Of a DNA stretch of 17,253 nt, positions 1-7,314 are shown in pieces; the first letter of the stretch is position 1; the number at the start of each line of letters is the position of its first letter. This DNA comes from an uncultured Bacteroidota bacterium (GTDB taxonomy: Bacteria > Bacteroidota > Bacteroidia > Chitinophagales > Chitinophagaceae): assembly GCA_903825095.1 (NCBI GenBank), contig CAIJZF010000418.1, positions 1 through 17,253 of the forward strand, read 5' to 3'. The notes under the pieces are model-generated. The model had not been told where the DNA came from. It saw nothing but the letters and a program-made list of their open reading frames with translations, and did no database searches. Made by a program: the position numbers and the translations under genes.

Positions 1-1
1 T

Positions 2-157
2 AATTACCATAGCAAAATAACCATGCTAGGTATTCCTGATAGTATTGTAGAACATGGTAGTTTAAAAGAATTGCATCATGAGTGTCATTATGATGCGATA
101 GCTATTGCCGATGCCGTGAAAGCCTTACTAGGTAAGCAGATTATGTCTGAGGTATAA
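2..157 (+). CDS. dxs: 1-deoxy-D-xylulose-5-phosphate synthase, C-terminal end (partial)
   Basis: Only the last 51 codons are present; the 5' part lies left of the window. The frame is open from base 2 to the TAA at 155-157. The visible protein contains LGIPDSIVEHG followed by a short helix ending in AVKALLG. This matches the conserved end of Dxs (LGIPDxFxEHG), part of the third, transketolase-C-like domain. Dxs condenses pyruvate and glyceraldehyde 3-phosphate, using thiamine diphosphate, in the first step of the cytoplasmic MEP isoprenoid pathway. The catalytic domains are not visible, so the call rests on this one motif. A transketolase or pyruvate dehydrogenase E1-beta C-terminus is a less likely alternative. 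It converges on scpA with only 13 bases between the stop codons, and no terminator hairpin is visible there. Confidence 0.8.
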   Translation, partial: NYHSKITMLGIPDSIVEHGSLKELHHECHYDAIAIADAVKALLGKQIMSEV

Positions 158-170
158 AGTTTAAACCTTC

Positions 171-1058
171 TTAGTTCAAGCTAGGATCAAAATCTCCCAA
201 ATTTTCTTCTCTTTCATCGCTTTGAATAGGATCCTCTTTGAAAGATTCTAAATTAGGCGTTTCATAAGAATCGAAATTATCTACATGGCCAGGCTCTAAA
301 TCATCTTCTCTGTTTTCATTCCACTCAATGATGAAATTATTACGTCCTTCACCCACCATTAGCTTCATGTATTTTTGTTGAGACAATTCAAGTATAGATA
401 AGAATAAAAATAAAGCGTGTACCCTGTCTTGGCAAATATCAAATACTTTTTCAAAAGCCACTGTCTTACCTTCTTTCACAATGTCTAATAAATAAGCCCT
501 GCTACCTTCCATGGTGTAATTATATCTTACAACAGTATGAACAGGTCTGTTTTGACGCTCTTGTAAACGAGTCATTACTTTTTCAAATGACTTCATTAAT
601 TTAAATAAAGTAACTGTTTGTAGTTCTGTTCCCTCCGCAGCTTCTTCTCCCACAAGCGACATCTCTTGTTGAATATTACCACGCTTCATCATGAGCATTC
701 TAAGCGCTTCTAAGTCGGCCATTTGAACAGCCGCTTCTTTGTACTTTTTGTACTCTAATATTTTATCAATTAATTCTTGTCTTGGATCAATTTCGTTGCC
801 TAATGCATCCAACTCTTTTCTTGGTAATAATAATTTTGCCTTAATGCGCATTAAAGTAGAAACGAATAAAATAAACTCACTACTTAATTCAATATTCACC
901 TTTTCTTGCTCTTGTATAAAATGCAAGAAATCGTTGATGATTTTAGTAATCTGGATATTGTAAATATCCATTTCATCTCTTTCAATAAAGAAAAGCAGTA
1001 GGTCGAAAGGCCCTTCAAATTGGTCTACCTTAATCGAATAATTAGTTGGCTGATTCAT
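171..1058 (-). CDS. scpA: Segregation and condensation protein A
   Basis: ScpA is the kleisin subunit of the bacterial SMC-ScpAB condensin. It bridges the SMC head and neck and binds ScpB, compacting and segregating the chromosome. The 295-residue product starts with the ScpA signature: FEGPFDLLLFFIER at about residues 14-27, then a DIYNIQITKIINDF helix. A middle segment rich in Met, Lys and Glu follows, then a C-terminal winged-helix region at about 185-245 (KEGKTVAFEKVFDI, then a helix with FLSILELSQQKYMKL). The last 45 or so residues form an acidic tail (NREDDLEP onward, many Asp and Glu) beyond the usual core. The ATG at 1056-1058 is the only start placing the FEGP motif near the N-terminus. 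scpB is not in the window. The gene is divergent from the EamA transporter gene. Confidence 0.95.
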   Translation of the reverse strand: MNQPTNYSIKVDQFEGPFDLLLFFIERDEMDIYNIQITKIINDFLHFIQEQEKVNIELSSEFILFVSTLMRIKAKLLLPRKELDALGNEIDPRQELIDKILEYKKYKEAAVQMADLEALRMLMMKRGNIQQEMSLVGEEAAEGTELQTVTLFKLMKSFEKVMTRLQERQNRPVHTVVRYNYTMEGSRAYLLDIVKEGKTVAFEKVFDICQDRVHALFLFLSILELSQQKYMKLMVGEGRNNFIIEWNENREDDLEPGHVDNFDSYETPNLESFKEDPIQSDEREENLGDFDPSLN

Positions 1059-1063
1059 TCTTG

Positions 1064-1097
1064 CAAAGAAAAGGAATCAAGATTAATTTAAGGTCAA
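1064..1097 (-). promoter_or_regulatory. Candidate promoter of scpA
   Basis: On the minus strand TTTCTTTG (1064-1071) matches the Bacteroidota -7 element TAnnTTTG in all but one position. An ATTG lies upstream (TTG at 1095-1097) after 23 bases, at the long end of the usual 17-23 spacing. Only 5 bases separate the -7 element from the ATG, so the transcript would have almost no leader. Motif matching only. Confidence 0.35.
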
Positions 1098-1158
1098 TTG
1101 GGCAAGTATTTATCCACTTTTATGGAAAAAATAAGCATCTTTACCCAAAACTTTACGC

Positions 1159-2034
1159 ATGGACAATAAGTTCATCAATTGGGCTATTTTTTGCATACTA
1201 TCCATTGTCTGGGGTAGTTCCTTTATTCTTATGAAAGAGGGGCTAACCGTGCTTTCTGCCTACCAAGTAGCTTCTTTAAGAATGCTATTTTCAGGACTGG
1301 TTTTGCTGCCCTTTGCCTTCAGCGCCTTTAAAAAAATTCCTAAAGAAAAAATGGGCATTGTCTTTTTATCTGGCTTTTTAGGAAACTTTATTCCAGCCTA
1401 CCTTTTTTGTATTGCAGAAACCAATATCGATAGCTCTTTAGCAGGCATTTTAAATTCACTAACCCCTTTGTTTACCATAGTAGTAGGTTTATCATTTTTT
1501 AAAACAACAATTAATAAGCAAAAAATGATTGGCGTTATTATTGGCTTTATAGGTTTGTGTTTGCTTTTTGCAGCAGGTAAAAATATTAGTTTTCAAAACC
1601 TCTCTTTTGCTTCCTTGGTTTTAGTAGCTACTTTCTTTTACGGTTTAAATGTAAATGTGGTGGGCAAGTTTTTAAAAAATATTCGATCCATTGATATTGT
1701 ATCGGTAGCCTTTGCTTTTTTAATTTTTCCAAGTGCATTTATTTTATATCTAACTGGTTATTTCAGTATGCCCTTTAATAATCTTGGTTTTCAACAGGCA
1801 AGTTTAGCAGGTATTGTTTTAGGCGTAGTAGGCACTTCTATTGCCTCTATTTTATTTTATATGCTTATTAAAAGGTCCACTATTATTTTTGCCTCCATGG
1901 TTACTTATGGCATTCCTGTTATAGCAGTGGCTTGGGGCGTGTATTATGGCGAGTCTATTTCTATATTGCAAATAGGTAGCCTATTTATAATATTAGCAGG
2001 AGTCTATATAGTTAATAAGCCCCAACAGGCTTAG
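1159..2034 (+). CDS. EamA-family (drug/metabolite superfamily) membrane transporter
   Basis: The 291-residue product is almost entirely hydrophobic and fits ten transmembrane helices arranged as two EamA repeats (about residues 8-137 and 147-285). Typical family sequence is visible: WGSSFILMKEGL in helix 1, a SLRMLFSGLVLLP helix 3, and a TSIASILFYMLIKRST stretch with VTYGIPVIAVAWG near the C-terminus. Members export small metabolites, amino acids or drugs across the inner membrane; the substrate cannot be told from sequence. The ATG at 1159 puts helix 1 directly at the N-terminus, as expected. A weak -7-like CATCTTTA at 1136-1143 lies 15 bases before the start. The stop codon sits inside the loop of a hairpin (2014-2048). 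The gene stands alone, divergent from scpA and convergent with frr. Confidence 0.9.
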   Translation: MDNKFINWAIFCILSIVWGSSFILMKEGLTVLSAYQVASLRMLFSGLVLLPFAFSAFKKIPKEKMGIVFLSGFLGNFIPAYLFCIAETNIDSSLAGILNSLTPLFTIVVGLSFFKTTINKQKMIGVIIGFIGLCLLFAAGKNISFQNLSFASLVLVATFFYGLNVNVVGKFLKNIRSIDIVSVAFAFLIFPSAFILYLTGYFSMPFNNLGFQQASLAGIVLGVVGTSIASILFYMLIKRSTIIFASMVTYGIPVIAVAWGVYYGESISILQIGSLFIILAGVYIVNKPQQA

Positions 2035-2048
2035 TGTTAGGGCTTATT
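2014..2048. terminator. Hairpin terminator between the EamA gene and frr
   Basis: The arms 2014-2027 and 2035-2048 pair across a 7-base loop (2028-2034) that contains the EamA stop codon. The one mismatch is C.A when read on the plus strand but becomes a G.U wobble in minus-strand RNA, giving an unbroken stem for frr transcripts. On the plus strand a T-rich stretch follows (TTATTTAATTTTAT). Probably serves both convergent genes. Confidence 0.6.
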
Positions 2049-2108
2049 TAATTTTATAAAACTTAATACGATTATATAAAGCTCAAGATAAAGATGGATG
2101 AAAGTCTT

Positions 2109-2672
2109 TTAAACAGTCATTATCTCTTTTTCCTTTGACTCTAAATGCTTTTCTACTAGGGCAATATGCTTATCTGTAATAGCTTGAATTTCATCTTCCG
2201 CGCCTTTGCAAATATCTTCACTCATGCCCTCTTTTTGTAATTTCTTTACTTGCTCAATATGATCGCGTCTAATATTACGAATAGACACCTTACTTACTTC
2301 TCCTTCTGCACTTGCCTTTTTAAATAATTCTTTTCTTCTTTCTTCTGTTAAAGGAGGCGTGAATAATCTTATTTGTATACCATCGTTCTGTGGGGTAATA
2401 CCAATGTTAGCAGCCATGATAGCTCTTTCAATTAAGGGTAGCATATTTTTTTCCCAAGGTTGAATACTAAGGGTTCTGCTATCCAATATCTGTACATTAC
2501 CCACTTGGCTAATAGGTGTGGGTGTGCCATAATAATCTACATTGATGCCCTCTAAAATGGAGGGGGAAGCCTTGCCCGCTCTAATTTTAGAAATTTCAAT
2601 TTCTAAATGATTAATGGCCTTTTTCATCCCTGCTTCTGCATTACCGGTAACTTTCTTTAATTCTTCTGACAT
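2109..2672 (-). CDS. frr: Ribosome recycling factor
   Basis: RRF, with EF-G, splits the post-termination ribosome so that subunits can be reused. The product has 187 residues, close to the usual 185. It shows the family sequence throughout: ISKIRAGKASPSILEGI and YYGTPTPISQVGNV in the N-terminal part, QPWEKNMLPLIERAI, then PPLTEERRKEL and the helix-forming SIRNIRRDHIEQVKKLQKEG near the C-terminus. The ATG at 2670-2672 is the natural start. In many bacteria frr follows pyrH; here its upstream neighbour is a divergent transketolase gene, so frr is transcribed alone, with its own promoter-like TAGCTTTG at 2691-2698. It converges on the EamA gene, sharing the hairpin at 2014-2048. Confidence 0.97.
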   Translation of the reverse strand: MSEELKKVTGNAEAGMKKAINHLEIEISKIRAGKASPSILEGINVDYYGTPTPISQVGNVQILDSRTLSIQPWEKNMLPLIERAIMAANIGITPQNDGIQIRLFTPPLTEERRKELFKKASAEGEVSKVSIRNIRRDHIEQVKKLQKEGMSEDICKGAEDEIQAITDKHIALVEKHLESKEKEIMTV

Positions 2673-2690
2673 ACTAATTCATTGAGGCTA

Positions 2691-2698
2691 CAAAGCTA
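2691..2698 (-). promoter_or_regulatory. Candidate -7 promoter element of frr
   Basis: TAGCTTTG on the minus strand matches TAnnTTTG perfectly, 18 bases before the frr ATG. No good -33 TTTG is visible at the expected distance. Confidence 0.5.
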
Positions 2699-2775
2699 AT
2701 AAATCCTAGCTATTGTTGATAAGTCTTTTTTTGGGCTTTTTCTTAAATTTTCAGTGCAAATTAGCCTACGAATTC

Positions 2776-2783
2776 TATCTTTG
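2776..2783 (+). promoter_or_regulatory. Candidate -7 promoter element of the transketolase half gene
   Basis: TATCTTTG matches TAnnTTTG perfectly and ends 17 bases before the ATG at 2801. A TTTT run at 2748-2751 is the nearest -33-like sequence, at 24 bases, slightly too far. The element lies in the 128-base region shared with the divergent frr promoter. Confidence 0.55.
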
Positions 2784-2800
2784 CCCTCAACCGTATAGCT

Positions 2801-3646
2801 ATGAATAAATCTACTGCAGAATTAACAAAGATTGCCTCTCAAATTAGAAGAGATATTGTAAGAATGGTACATGCACAACAAAGTGGCCACCCAGGTGGTT
2901 CTTTAGGCTGTGCCGATTTCTTAACGGCTCTGTATTTTAAAGTCATGAAAATTGATACCAACTTTTCAATGGATGGCATCAATGAAGATCTTTTCTTTTT
3001 ATCGAATGGTCATATCTCTCCTGTTTTTTATTCTGTATTAGCAAGGTCTGGTTATTTTGATGTAAAAGAATTAGCCAGTTTTAGAAAAATTAATTCAAGA
3101 CTACAAGGTCATCCTACTACGCATGAAAAATTACCAGGCATAAGAATTGCCAGTGGTTCTTTAGGACAAGGATTAAGCGTTGCTATTGGTGCCGCCTTAA
3201 CCAAAAAATACAATAAGGACAATCGTACTATTTATAGCCTTCATGGCGATGGTGAATTACAAGAAGGTCAAATTTGGGAAGCAGTGATGTTTGCTGCACA
3301 TAATAAAGTAGATAATTTAATTGCTACAGTGGATGTGAATGGCCAACAAATTGACGGCCCATTAAGTAAAGTATTGTCACTAGATAGTTTAGAAGATAAA
3401 TTCAAAGCCTTTCATTGGACCGTTTTACATATGAACGGACATGATATGGAAAATATAGTTGCTACACTGGATAAAGCTAAATCCCTAACAGGACAAGGCA
3501 AGCCTATTTGCATTTTAATGAAAACTGAAATGGGCAAGGGTGTTGATTTTATGGAAGGCAGCCATGAGTGGCATGGTATTGCACCTAACGATGAGCAACT
3601 TACTAAAGCATTAGGGCAATTAGAAGAAACCTTAGGTGACTATTAA
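2801..3646 (+). CDS. Transketolase, N-terminal (thiamine-diphosphate-binding) subunit
   Basis: Transketolase moves two-carbon units between sugar phosphates in the non-oxidative pentose phosphate pathway. The 281 residues cover only the PP domain. Visible features are the active-site histidines in SGHPGGSLG (H30), LSNGHISP (H71) and LQGHPTT (H104). The ThDP/metal motif has GDG at 149-151 and N180 in DVNGQQIDG. Length and ending fit the two-gene form of transketolase known in Bacteroidota and archaea, in which the Pyr and C-terminal domains are a separate polypeptide. That partner is not adjacent: two hairpins follow the stop codon and then an opposite-strand gene. The protein should be inactive without the other half, so a partner elsewhere in the genome is inferred. 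This is not a frameshifted full-length gene, since nothing after the stop codon codes for a Pyr domain. Confidence 0.93.
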   Translation: MNKSTAELTKIASQIRRDIVRMVHAQQSGHPGGSLGCADFLTALYFKVMKIDTNFSMDGINEDLFFLSNGHISPVFYSVLARSGYFDVKELASFRKINSRLQGHPTTHEKLPGIRIASGSLGQGLSVAIGAALTKKYNKDNRTIYSLHGDGELQEGQIWEAVMFAAHNKVDNLIATVDVNGQQIDGPLSKVLSLDSLEDKFKAFHWTVLHMNGHDMENIVATLDKAKSLTGQGKPICILMKTEMGKGVDFMEGSHEWHGIAPNDEQLTKALGQLEETLGDY

Positions 3647-3707
3647 TTTATTCTAAGATTTTATAAAATATAAATCTTAGAATAAATCTCTCTTTTTTAT
3701 TTTTTTT
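3646..3707 (+). terminator. Terminator after the transketolase half gene (first hairpin)
   Basis: A perfect 16-bp inverted repeat (3646-3661 with 3672-3687, 10-base loop) begins at the last base of the stop codon. It is followed by T-runs at 3693-3698 and 3700-3707. The stem is AT-rich, with only two G-C pairs, but long, and the T-tract points to termination of plus-strand transcripts. Confidence 0.65.
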
Positions 3708-3719
3708 AGCCTCTCCTAT

Positions 3720-3757
3720 CAAGATAAATTAAGTATAATTTATCTTGTCATTTTTTT
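3720..3757. terminator. Second hairpin between transketolase half gene and permease gene
   Basis: A perfect 11-bp inverted repeat (3720-3730 with 3737-3747, 6-base loop) is followed on the plus strand by seven T at 3751-3757. It lies 13 bases beyond the permease stop codon (3760), so it may also protect or end the leftward transcript, although no T-run follows it on the minus strand. Confidence 0.55.
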
Positions 3758-3759
3758 AG

Positions 3760-4974
3760 CTAGTTTATTTTTTCGAAAAGACGTGCTGAGGCCTTGCGCG
3801 CTGGAATCCATCCTGCAGCAACCGCAATCACAACCACTAATAGTATAATGGCTATATAATCTTCTGCCATAGGTTTAACAGGATAATAATCTATTACAAA
3901 AGAATTACCGCCCAGTTTGATAAAATGAAATTTGTTTTGCAACCAGCAAAATAAACTGGCCAAACCCCCGCCAATAAAGGCGCCCATAAAGGCCATGATG
4001 CCCGATAGCATTAAAAATATTTTTTGAATATCCCAAGGCCTAGCACCCATGGCATGTAGCACATGAATATCTTTTTGTTTTTCTAAAACAAGCATGGTTA
4101 AAGCCCCTACCAAATTAAAAGAAGCCACTATCATAATTAAAGCAAGTATGGCAAAGATGATCCACTTTTCCATTTGCATAATTTTATAGAGATCGGCATT
4201 TTGTTGGTACTTATCTTTTACTTGAAAATTATTTCCTAATTGTTTTTGAACCGTGTTCATGATATCCGTTAACTTCTCAGGAAGGACCGAAATTTCAATT
4301 GCAGAATATTGATTTGAATCTAAATCAAATAAATACTGCGCAAAAGGATAATTGGTAAAAACATATTGGTCGTCAAATTCTTGTTGCACTGAAAAGGCAC
4401 CGCCTTGCACTGCAGTTAAATTATTCAATTGATTAATATTGGTAAACCCTTTGCCAGACCTATTCACTGCAAATAATTGTAAAGTGTCGCCAATAAAAGA
4501 GCGAAACAAACCCAGCTTCTGTTCTACACCAATGCCTAATAATAAAATGGGATTTTCCATATTGCCCATTACATATTGGCCTCGCTTCATATACTTAGCG
4601 ACATTATTTATTTTGCTATAATTTCTATCCACACCCTTCACAAGCACCACCGCTTGCAAATCTCCTTTCACAAGAAGGGCTCTACTTTCTACAACCTTAC
4701 TTACGGCCTTCACCCCTTCTATGTTTTTTATTTTTTCAAAAGGAGCATCTTGCATGCTAAAAAATTTACCCTGCACAGGGGTGACGCGTACATCGGCATA
4801 AAAGTCGGCGTATAAACCTTTGACTACTTCTGTAAATCCATTGGAAACACTAAGTACAATAATAAGAGCAGCAGTGCCTACTGCAATGGCTACAACACTT
4901 ACCCAAGCAATCATTTGAATTGCTTGAAAATTATATTTTCCTCTAAAATAACGCCATGCAAATAAAAAATGCAC
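3760..4974 (-). CDS. LolC/LolE-like ABC transporter permease (FtsX/MacB fold)
   Basis: The 404-residue product has the LolC/E layout. A first membrane helix at about 20-44 follows the amphipathic FAWRYFRGK start, and a large periplasmic domain spans about 45-270. Three further helices lie at about 271-297, 319-345 and 372-391, then a short basic tail. FAWRYFRGK and VLSVSNGF are typical of lipoprotein-releasing permeases, which with the ATPase LolD extract lipoproteins from the inner membrane towards the outer-membrane pathway. The ATPase is not in the window, so lipoprotein release is inferred from family resemblance; another FtsX-type mechanotransmission role is possible. The start is a GTG (4972-4974) that directly abuts the rbfA stop codon, implying translational coupling and one transcript with rbfA. 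Confidence 0.88.
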   Translation of the reverse strand: MHFLFAWRYFRGKYNFQAIQMIAWVSVVAIAVGTAALIIVLSVSNGFTEVVKGLYADFYADVRVTPVQGKFFSMQDAPFEKIKNIEGVKAVSKVVESRALLVKGDLQAVVLVKGVDRNYSKINNVAKYMKRGQYVMGNMENPILLLGIGVEQKLGLFRSFIGDTLQLFAVNRSGKGFTNINQLNNLTAVQGGAFSVQQEFDDQYVFTNYPFAQYLFDLDSNQYSAIEISVLPEKLTDIMNTVQKQLGNNFQVKDKYQQNADLYKIMQMEKWIIFAILALIMIVASFNLVGALTMLVLEKQKDIHVLHAMGARPWDIQKIFLMLSGIMAFMGAFIGGGLASLFCWLQNKFHFIKLGGNSFVIDYYPVKPMAEDYIAIILLVVVIAVAAGWIPARKASARLFEKIN

Positions 4975-5319
4975 TTATAAATTTTTTAGAATCTCATCCA
5001 TTTTAAAAACATAATCCAAAGTATCGTCTAAGTAAAATTGCAATACAGGAATGCGTCTTAATTGATGCTTCATGGTATCAGAAAGATGCTTTTTGATTTC
5101 CCATGCCTGTGATTGAATTTTCTTAAAAGAGGCTTCTGTATCCTTTACCTGAAATAAACTCAAATAAATTCTAGCCTCTAATAAATCGGGGGTCACTTTT
5201 ACCGAGGAAATGGAAATCATCCCCCCTTGTAAATTAGTAAGCCCTAATTTTAAAAAGATATCGTTAAGGGCGCTCTGAATAGCCCCGGCCACCTGTTTTT
5301 GTCTTTTTCCTTCTTCCAT
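4975..5319 (-). CDS. rbfA: 30S ribosome-binding factor A
   Basis: RbfA is a single KH-domain protein that binds immature 30S subunits and helps 16S rRNA 5'-end maturation, including in the cold. From the ATG at 5317-5319 the protein has 114 residues (MEEGKRQKQVAGAIQ...), with the family pattern: a basic start, an amphipathic helix, a strand with ISISSVKVTPDLLEARIYLS, then KHQLRRIPVLQFYLDDTLD near the end. A TTG two codons upstream (5323-5325) also opens the frame, but the ATG gives the usual RbfA N-terminus and is preferred. The stop codon abuts the GTG of the permease gene. The gene is divergent from the ABC exporter, whose promoter lies in the same short region. Confidence 0.93.
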   Translation of the reverse strand: MEEGKRQKQVAGAIQSALNDIFLKLGLTNLQGGMISISSVKVTPDLLEARIYLSLFQVKDTEASFKKIQSQAWEIKKHLSDTMKHQLRRIPVLQFYLDDTLDYVFKMDEILKNL

Positions 5320-5330
5320 AATCAAAATCG

Positions 5331-5358
5331 TTGATTCGCTGTAAAATTAGTTACTTTG
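5331..5358 (+). promoter_or_regulatory. Candidate promoter of the ABC exporter gene
   Basis: A TTG at 5331-5333 is followed after 17 bases by TTACTTTG (5351-5358), a one-mismatch version of TAnnTTTG. The spacing is within the Bacteroidota norm. The element lies upstream of the ATG at 5388 and inside the longer open frame starting at TTG 5331, which argues against that earlier start. Confidence 0.45.
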
Positions 5359-5387
5359 CTGATTATTCTGAGGGAATAATTCTGAAT

Positions 5388-7211
5388 ATGAAGAAATTTA
5401 TTCGCATCATAAGTTATATCAGAGAATACAAGGCCTATATGGCTTGGTATAGCCTATTTATTACCTTATCTATAGTCTTTGGCTTGTTTTCCTTGGGTAT
5501 GCTCATGCCCTTTATGGACCTTATATTTGGAAGCAGCGAATTAACAGGTGTTGTCAAAACCGCAAGCTCAGCTAACGGGTCTGCGAATATCAAAGAAATC
5601 ATTTATGGCTTTTTACAAAACAGCATAGCACAGCATGGAAAAGTAACTGCCCTAGGCTGGATTTGTTTAGCAATTGTCATTACCATTTTCTTAAAGAATC
5701 TCTTTCTTTATTTATCTTATTATTTTTTAGCCCCTATAAGAAATGGAGTAACACGTAAATATTCCAGACTCTTATATGAAAAAATATTACAATTACCTAT
5801 TGGCTATTTTACCGAACAACGCAAAGGAGATATCTTAAGCAGATCCTCTAACGATATCACTGAATTAGAAAATTCTGTGATTGGTGCACTAGAAGGTTTA
5901 ATTAAGGAGCCTTTAAATATTATTGGCATACTTATTTTCTTATTTATTATAAGTGCAAAACTTACTTTGTTTGTTTTTATTTTATTGCCTCTTGCAGGAC
6001 TCATTGTAGGACGCATTGGCAGGAGTTTGAAAAAACATACCAATAAAGCCCAAGTAAAATGGGGTGAGATTTTATCTCAGATGGAAGAAACATTAACAGG
6101 CTTAAGAATTATCAAAGCCTTTAATGCAGAAGGTAGAGTGAAAAAACAATTTTTTGGGATGGTGGATGAGATTTTCCATATCAAAAATAAAATACTGAAT
6201 AGACGAGACTTAGCCTCACCTATTTCTGAAACCTTAGGTGTAATAATTTTATGTGGAGTATTATGGTTTGGAGGTCAATTGGTTTTAAGTGGTGAAATAT
6301 TGAATGGCGGTTCCTTTATTGCTTATGTAGCTTTGTTCTCTCAAATAATAAACCCTTCCAAAGCCTTATCTCAAGCCGCTTACAACGTGACAAGAGGTAA
6401 TGCCACCTTGGATAGGTTAAATGAAATTTTAGAAGCGCCTTTAACAGTGGAAGAGCCTACTAACCCCATTCAAATTACTGAATTTAAGCAGTCTATTCAA
6501 TTTGATAATGTTCAATTCTTATACCAAGACAGTTCCATATTAAAAAATATTAACCTTACAATTCAAAAAGGAAAATCGGTTGCACTTGTGGGTTCTTCTG
6601 GTGCAGGTAAAAGTACCTTGGCCGATTTAATTCCGCGCTTTCATGATGTAAGTGCTGGTAATTTATATATTGATGGAAAAAATATTAAAGACTATAGTTT
6701 ACATAGTTTAAGAAGTTTAATAAGCATTGTTACCCAAGAGCCTATTTTATTCAATGATACCATCGCAGCCAACATTGCATTAGGCAAACCAAATGCAACG
6801 GAGGCTGAAATTATCGAAGCTGCTAAAATTGCCAACGCTTATGATTTTATTATTAAAAAAGAAGGTGGCTTTCAAAGCATGATTGGTGATAGAGGTAGCA
6901 AACTAAGTGGTGGCGAGCGTCAGCGCTTAACCATTGCTAGAGCAGTATTAAAGAACCCTCTTATTTTAATTTTAGATGAAGCTACATCTGCACTAGATAC
7001 AGAAAGTGAGAAATTAGTACAAGAAGCCATTAATAATATGATGCAAAACAGAACCTCTATTGTCATTGCACACAGACTCTCTACCATTCGTCACGCAGAT
7101 GAAATTATTGTTCTACAAAAAGGAGATATTGTTGAAAGAGGGAATCACGATGAACTGATTGCGCAGAACGGATATTACCGCAAGCTAATTGAAATGCAAG
7201 AAGTCAAATAA
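5388..7211 (+). CDS. ABC exporter with fused membrane and ATPase domains (MsbA-like)
   Basis: A complete half-transporter of 607 residues that should work as a homodimer in the inner membrane, exporting a lipid, peptide or drug. MsbA-type lipid A flipping is a possibility but is not proven. Residues about 1-335 form the six-helix exporter membrane domain, and about 365-600 the nucleotide-binding domain. Visible motifs are Walker A GSSGAGKST (402-410), a Q-loop in VTQEPILFND, the signature LSGGERQR (506-513), Walker B ILILDEATSALD with catalytic D530 and E531, and the switch histidine H562 in IAHRLSTI. All catalytic residues are intact. The ATG at 5388 (MKKFIRIISYIREYK) is preferred over a TTG at 5331, because the latter adds 19 residues with no family counterpart and overlaps a promoter-like element. 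Followed by a strong terminator. Confidence 0.95.
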   Translation: MKKFIRIISYIREYKAYMAWYSLFITLSIVFGLFSLGMLMPFMDLIFGSSELTGVVKTASSANGSANIKEIIYGFLQNSIAQHGKVTALGWICLAIVITIFLKNLFLYLSYYFLAPIRNGVTRKYSRLLYEKILQLPIGYFTEQRKGDILSRSSNDITELENSVIGALEGLIKEPLNIIGILIFLFIISAKLTLFVFILLPLAGLIVGRIGRSLKKHTNKAQVKWGEILSQMEETLTGLRIIKAFNAEGRVKKQFFGMVDEIFHIKNKILNRRDLASPISETLGVIILCGVLWFGGQLVLSGEILNGGSFIAYVALFSQIINPSKALSQAAYNVTRGNATLDRLNEILEAPLTVEEPTNPIQITEFKQSIQFDNVQFLYQDSSILKNINLTIQKGKSVALVGSSGAGKSTLADLIPRFHDVSAGNLYIDGKNIKDYSLHSLRSLISIVTQEPILFNDTIAANIALGKPNATEAEIIEAAKIANAYDFIIKKEGGFQSMIGDRGSKLSGGERQRLTIARAVLKNPLILILDEATSALDTESEKLVQEAINNMMQNRTSIVIAHRLSTIRHADEIIVLQKGDIVERGNHDELIAQNGYYRKLIEMQEVK

Positions 7212-7256
7212 GTAAAAATTAAAACAAGTACAAAAGTTTTAAAAATAATATTTATA

Positions 7257-7287
7257 AAAAAACCCGATAAAATTTATCGGGTTTTTT
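7257..7287. terminator. Strong bidirectional terminator
   Basis: A perfect inverted repeat with core CCCGATAA / TTATCGGG (7263-7270 and 7274-7281, loop 7271-7273) is flanked by a run of A on the left and T on the right. It therefore works on either strand. It separates the convergent ABC exporter gene and the DksA-like gene. Confidence 0.92.
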
Positions 7288-7314
7288 ATATAGAACAACT
7301 GAATGTTTTATCTT

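Noticed and set aside
155..175. AAGTTTAAACCTT near-palindrome between dxs and scpA as a terminator
   Set aside because: The palindrome is only a short GTTTAAAC core with no loop and no T-run; too weak to call.
1046..1234. Plus-strand open frame across the scpA/EamA intergenic region
   Set aside because: It overlaps the starts of both neighbours in another frame, shows no ribosome binding site and resembles no family. The EamA frame from 1159 explains the region.
2..3646. dxs end and the transketolase half as parts of one broken transketolase
   Set aside because: The fragment at 2-157 carries the Dxs-specific LGIPD...EHG motif, the two are separated by three intact genes, and the half gene ends with its own terminator.
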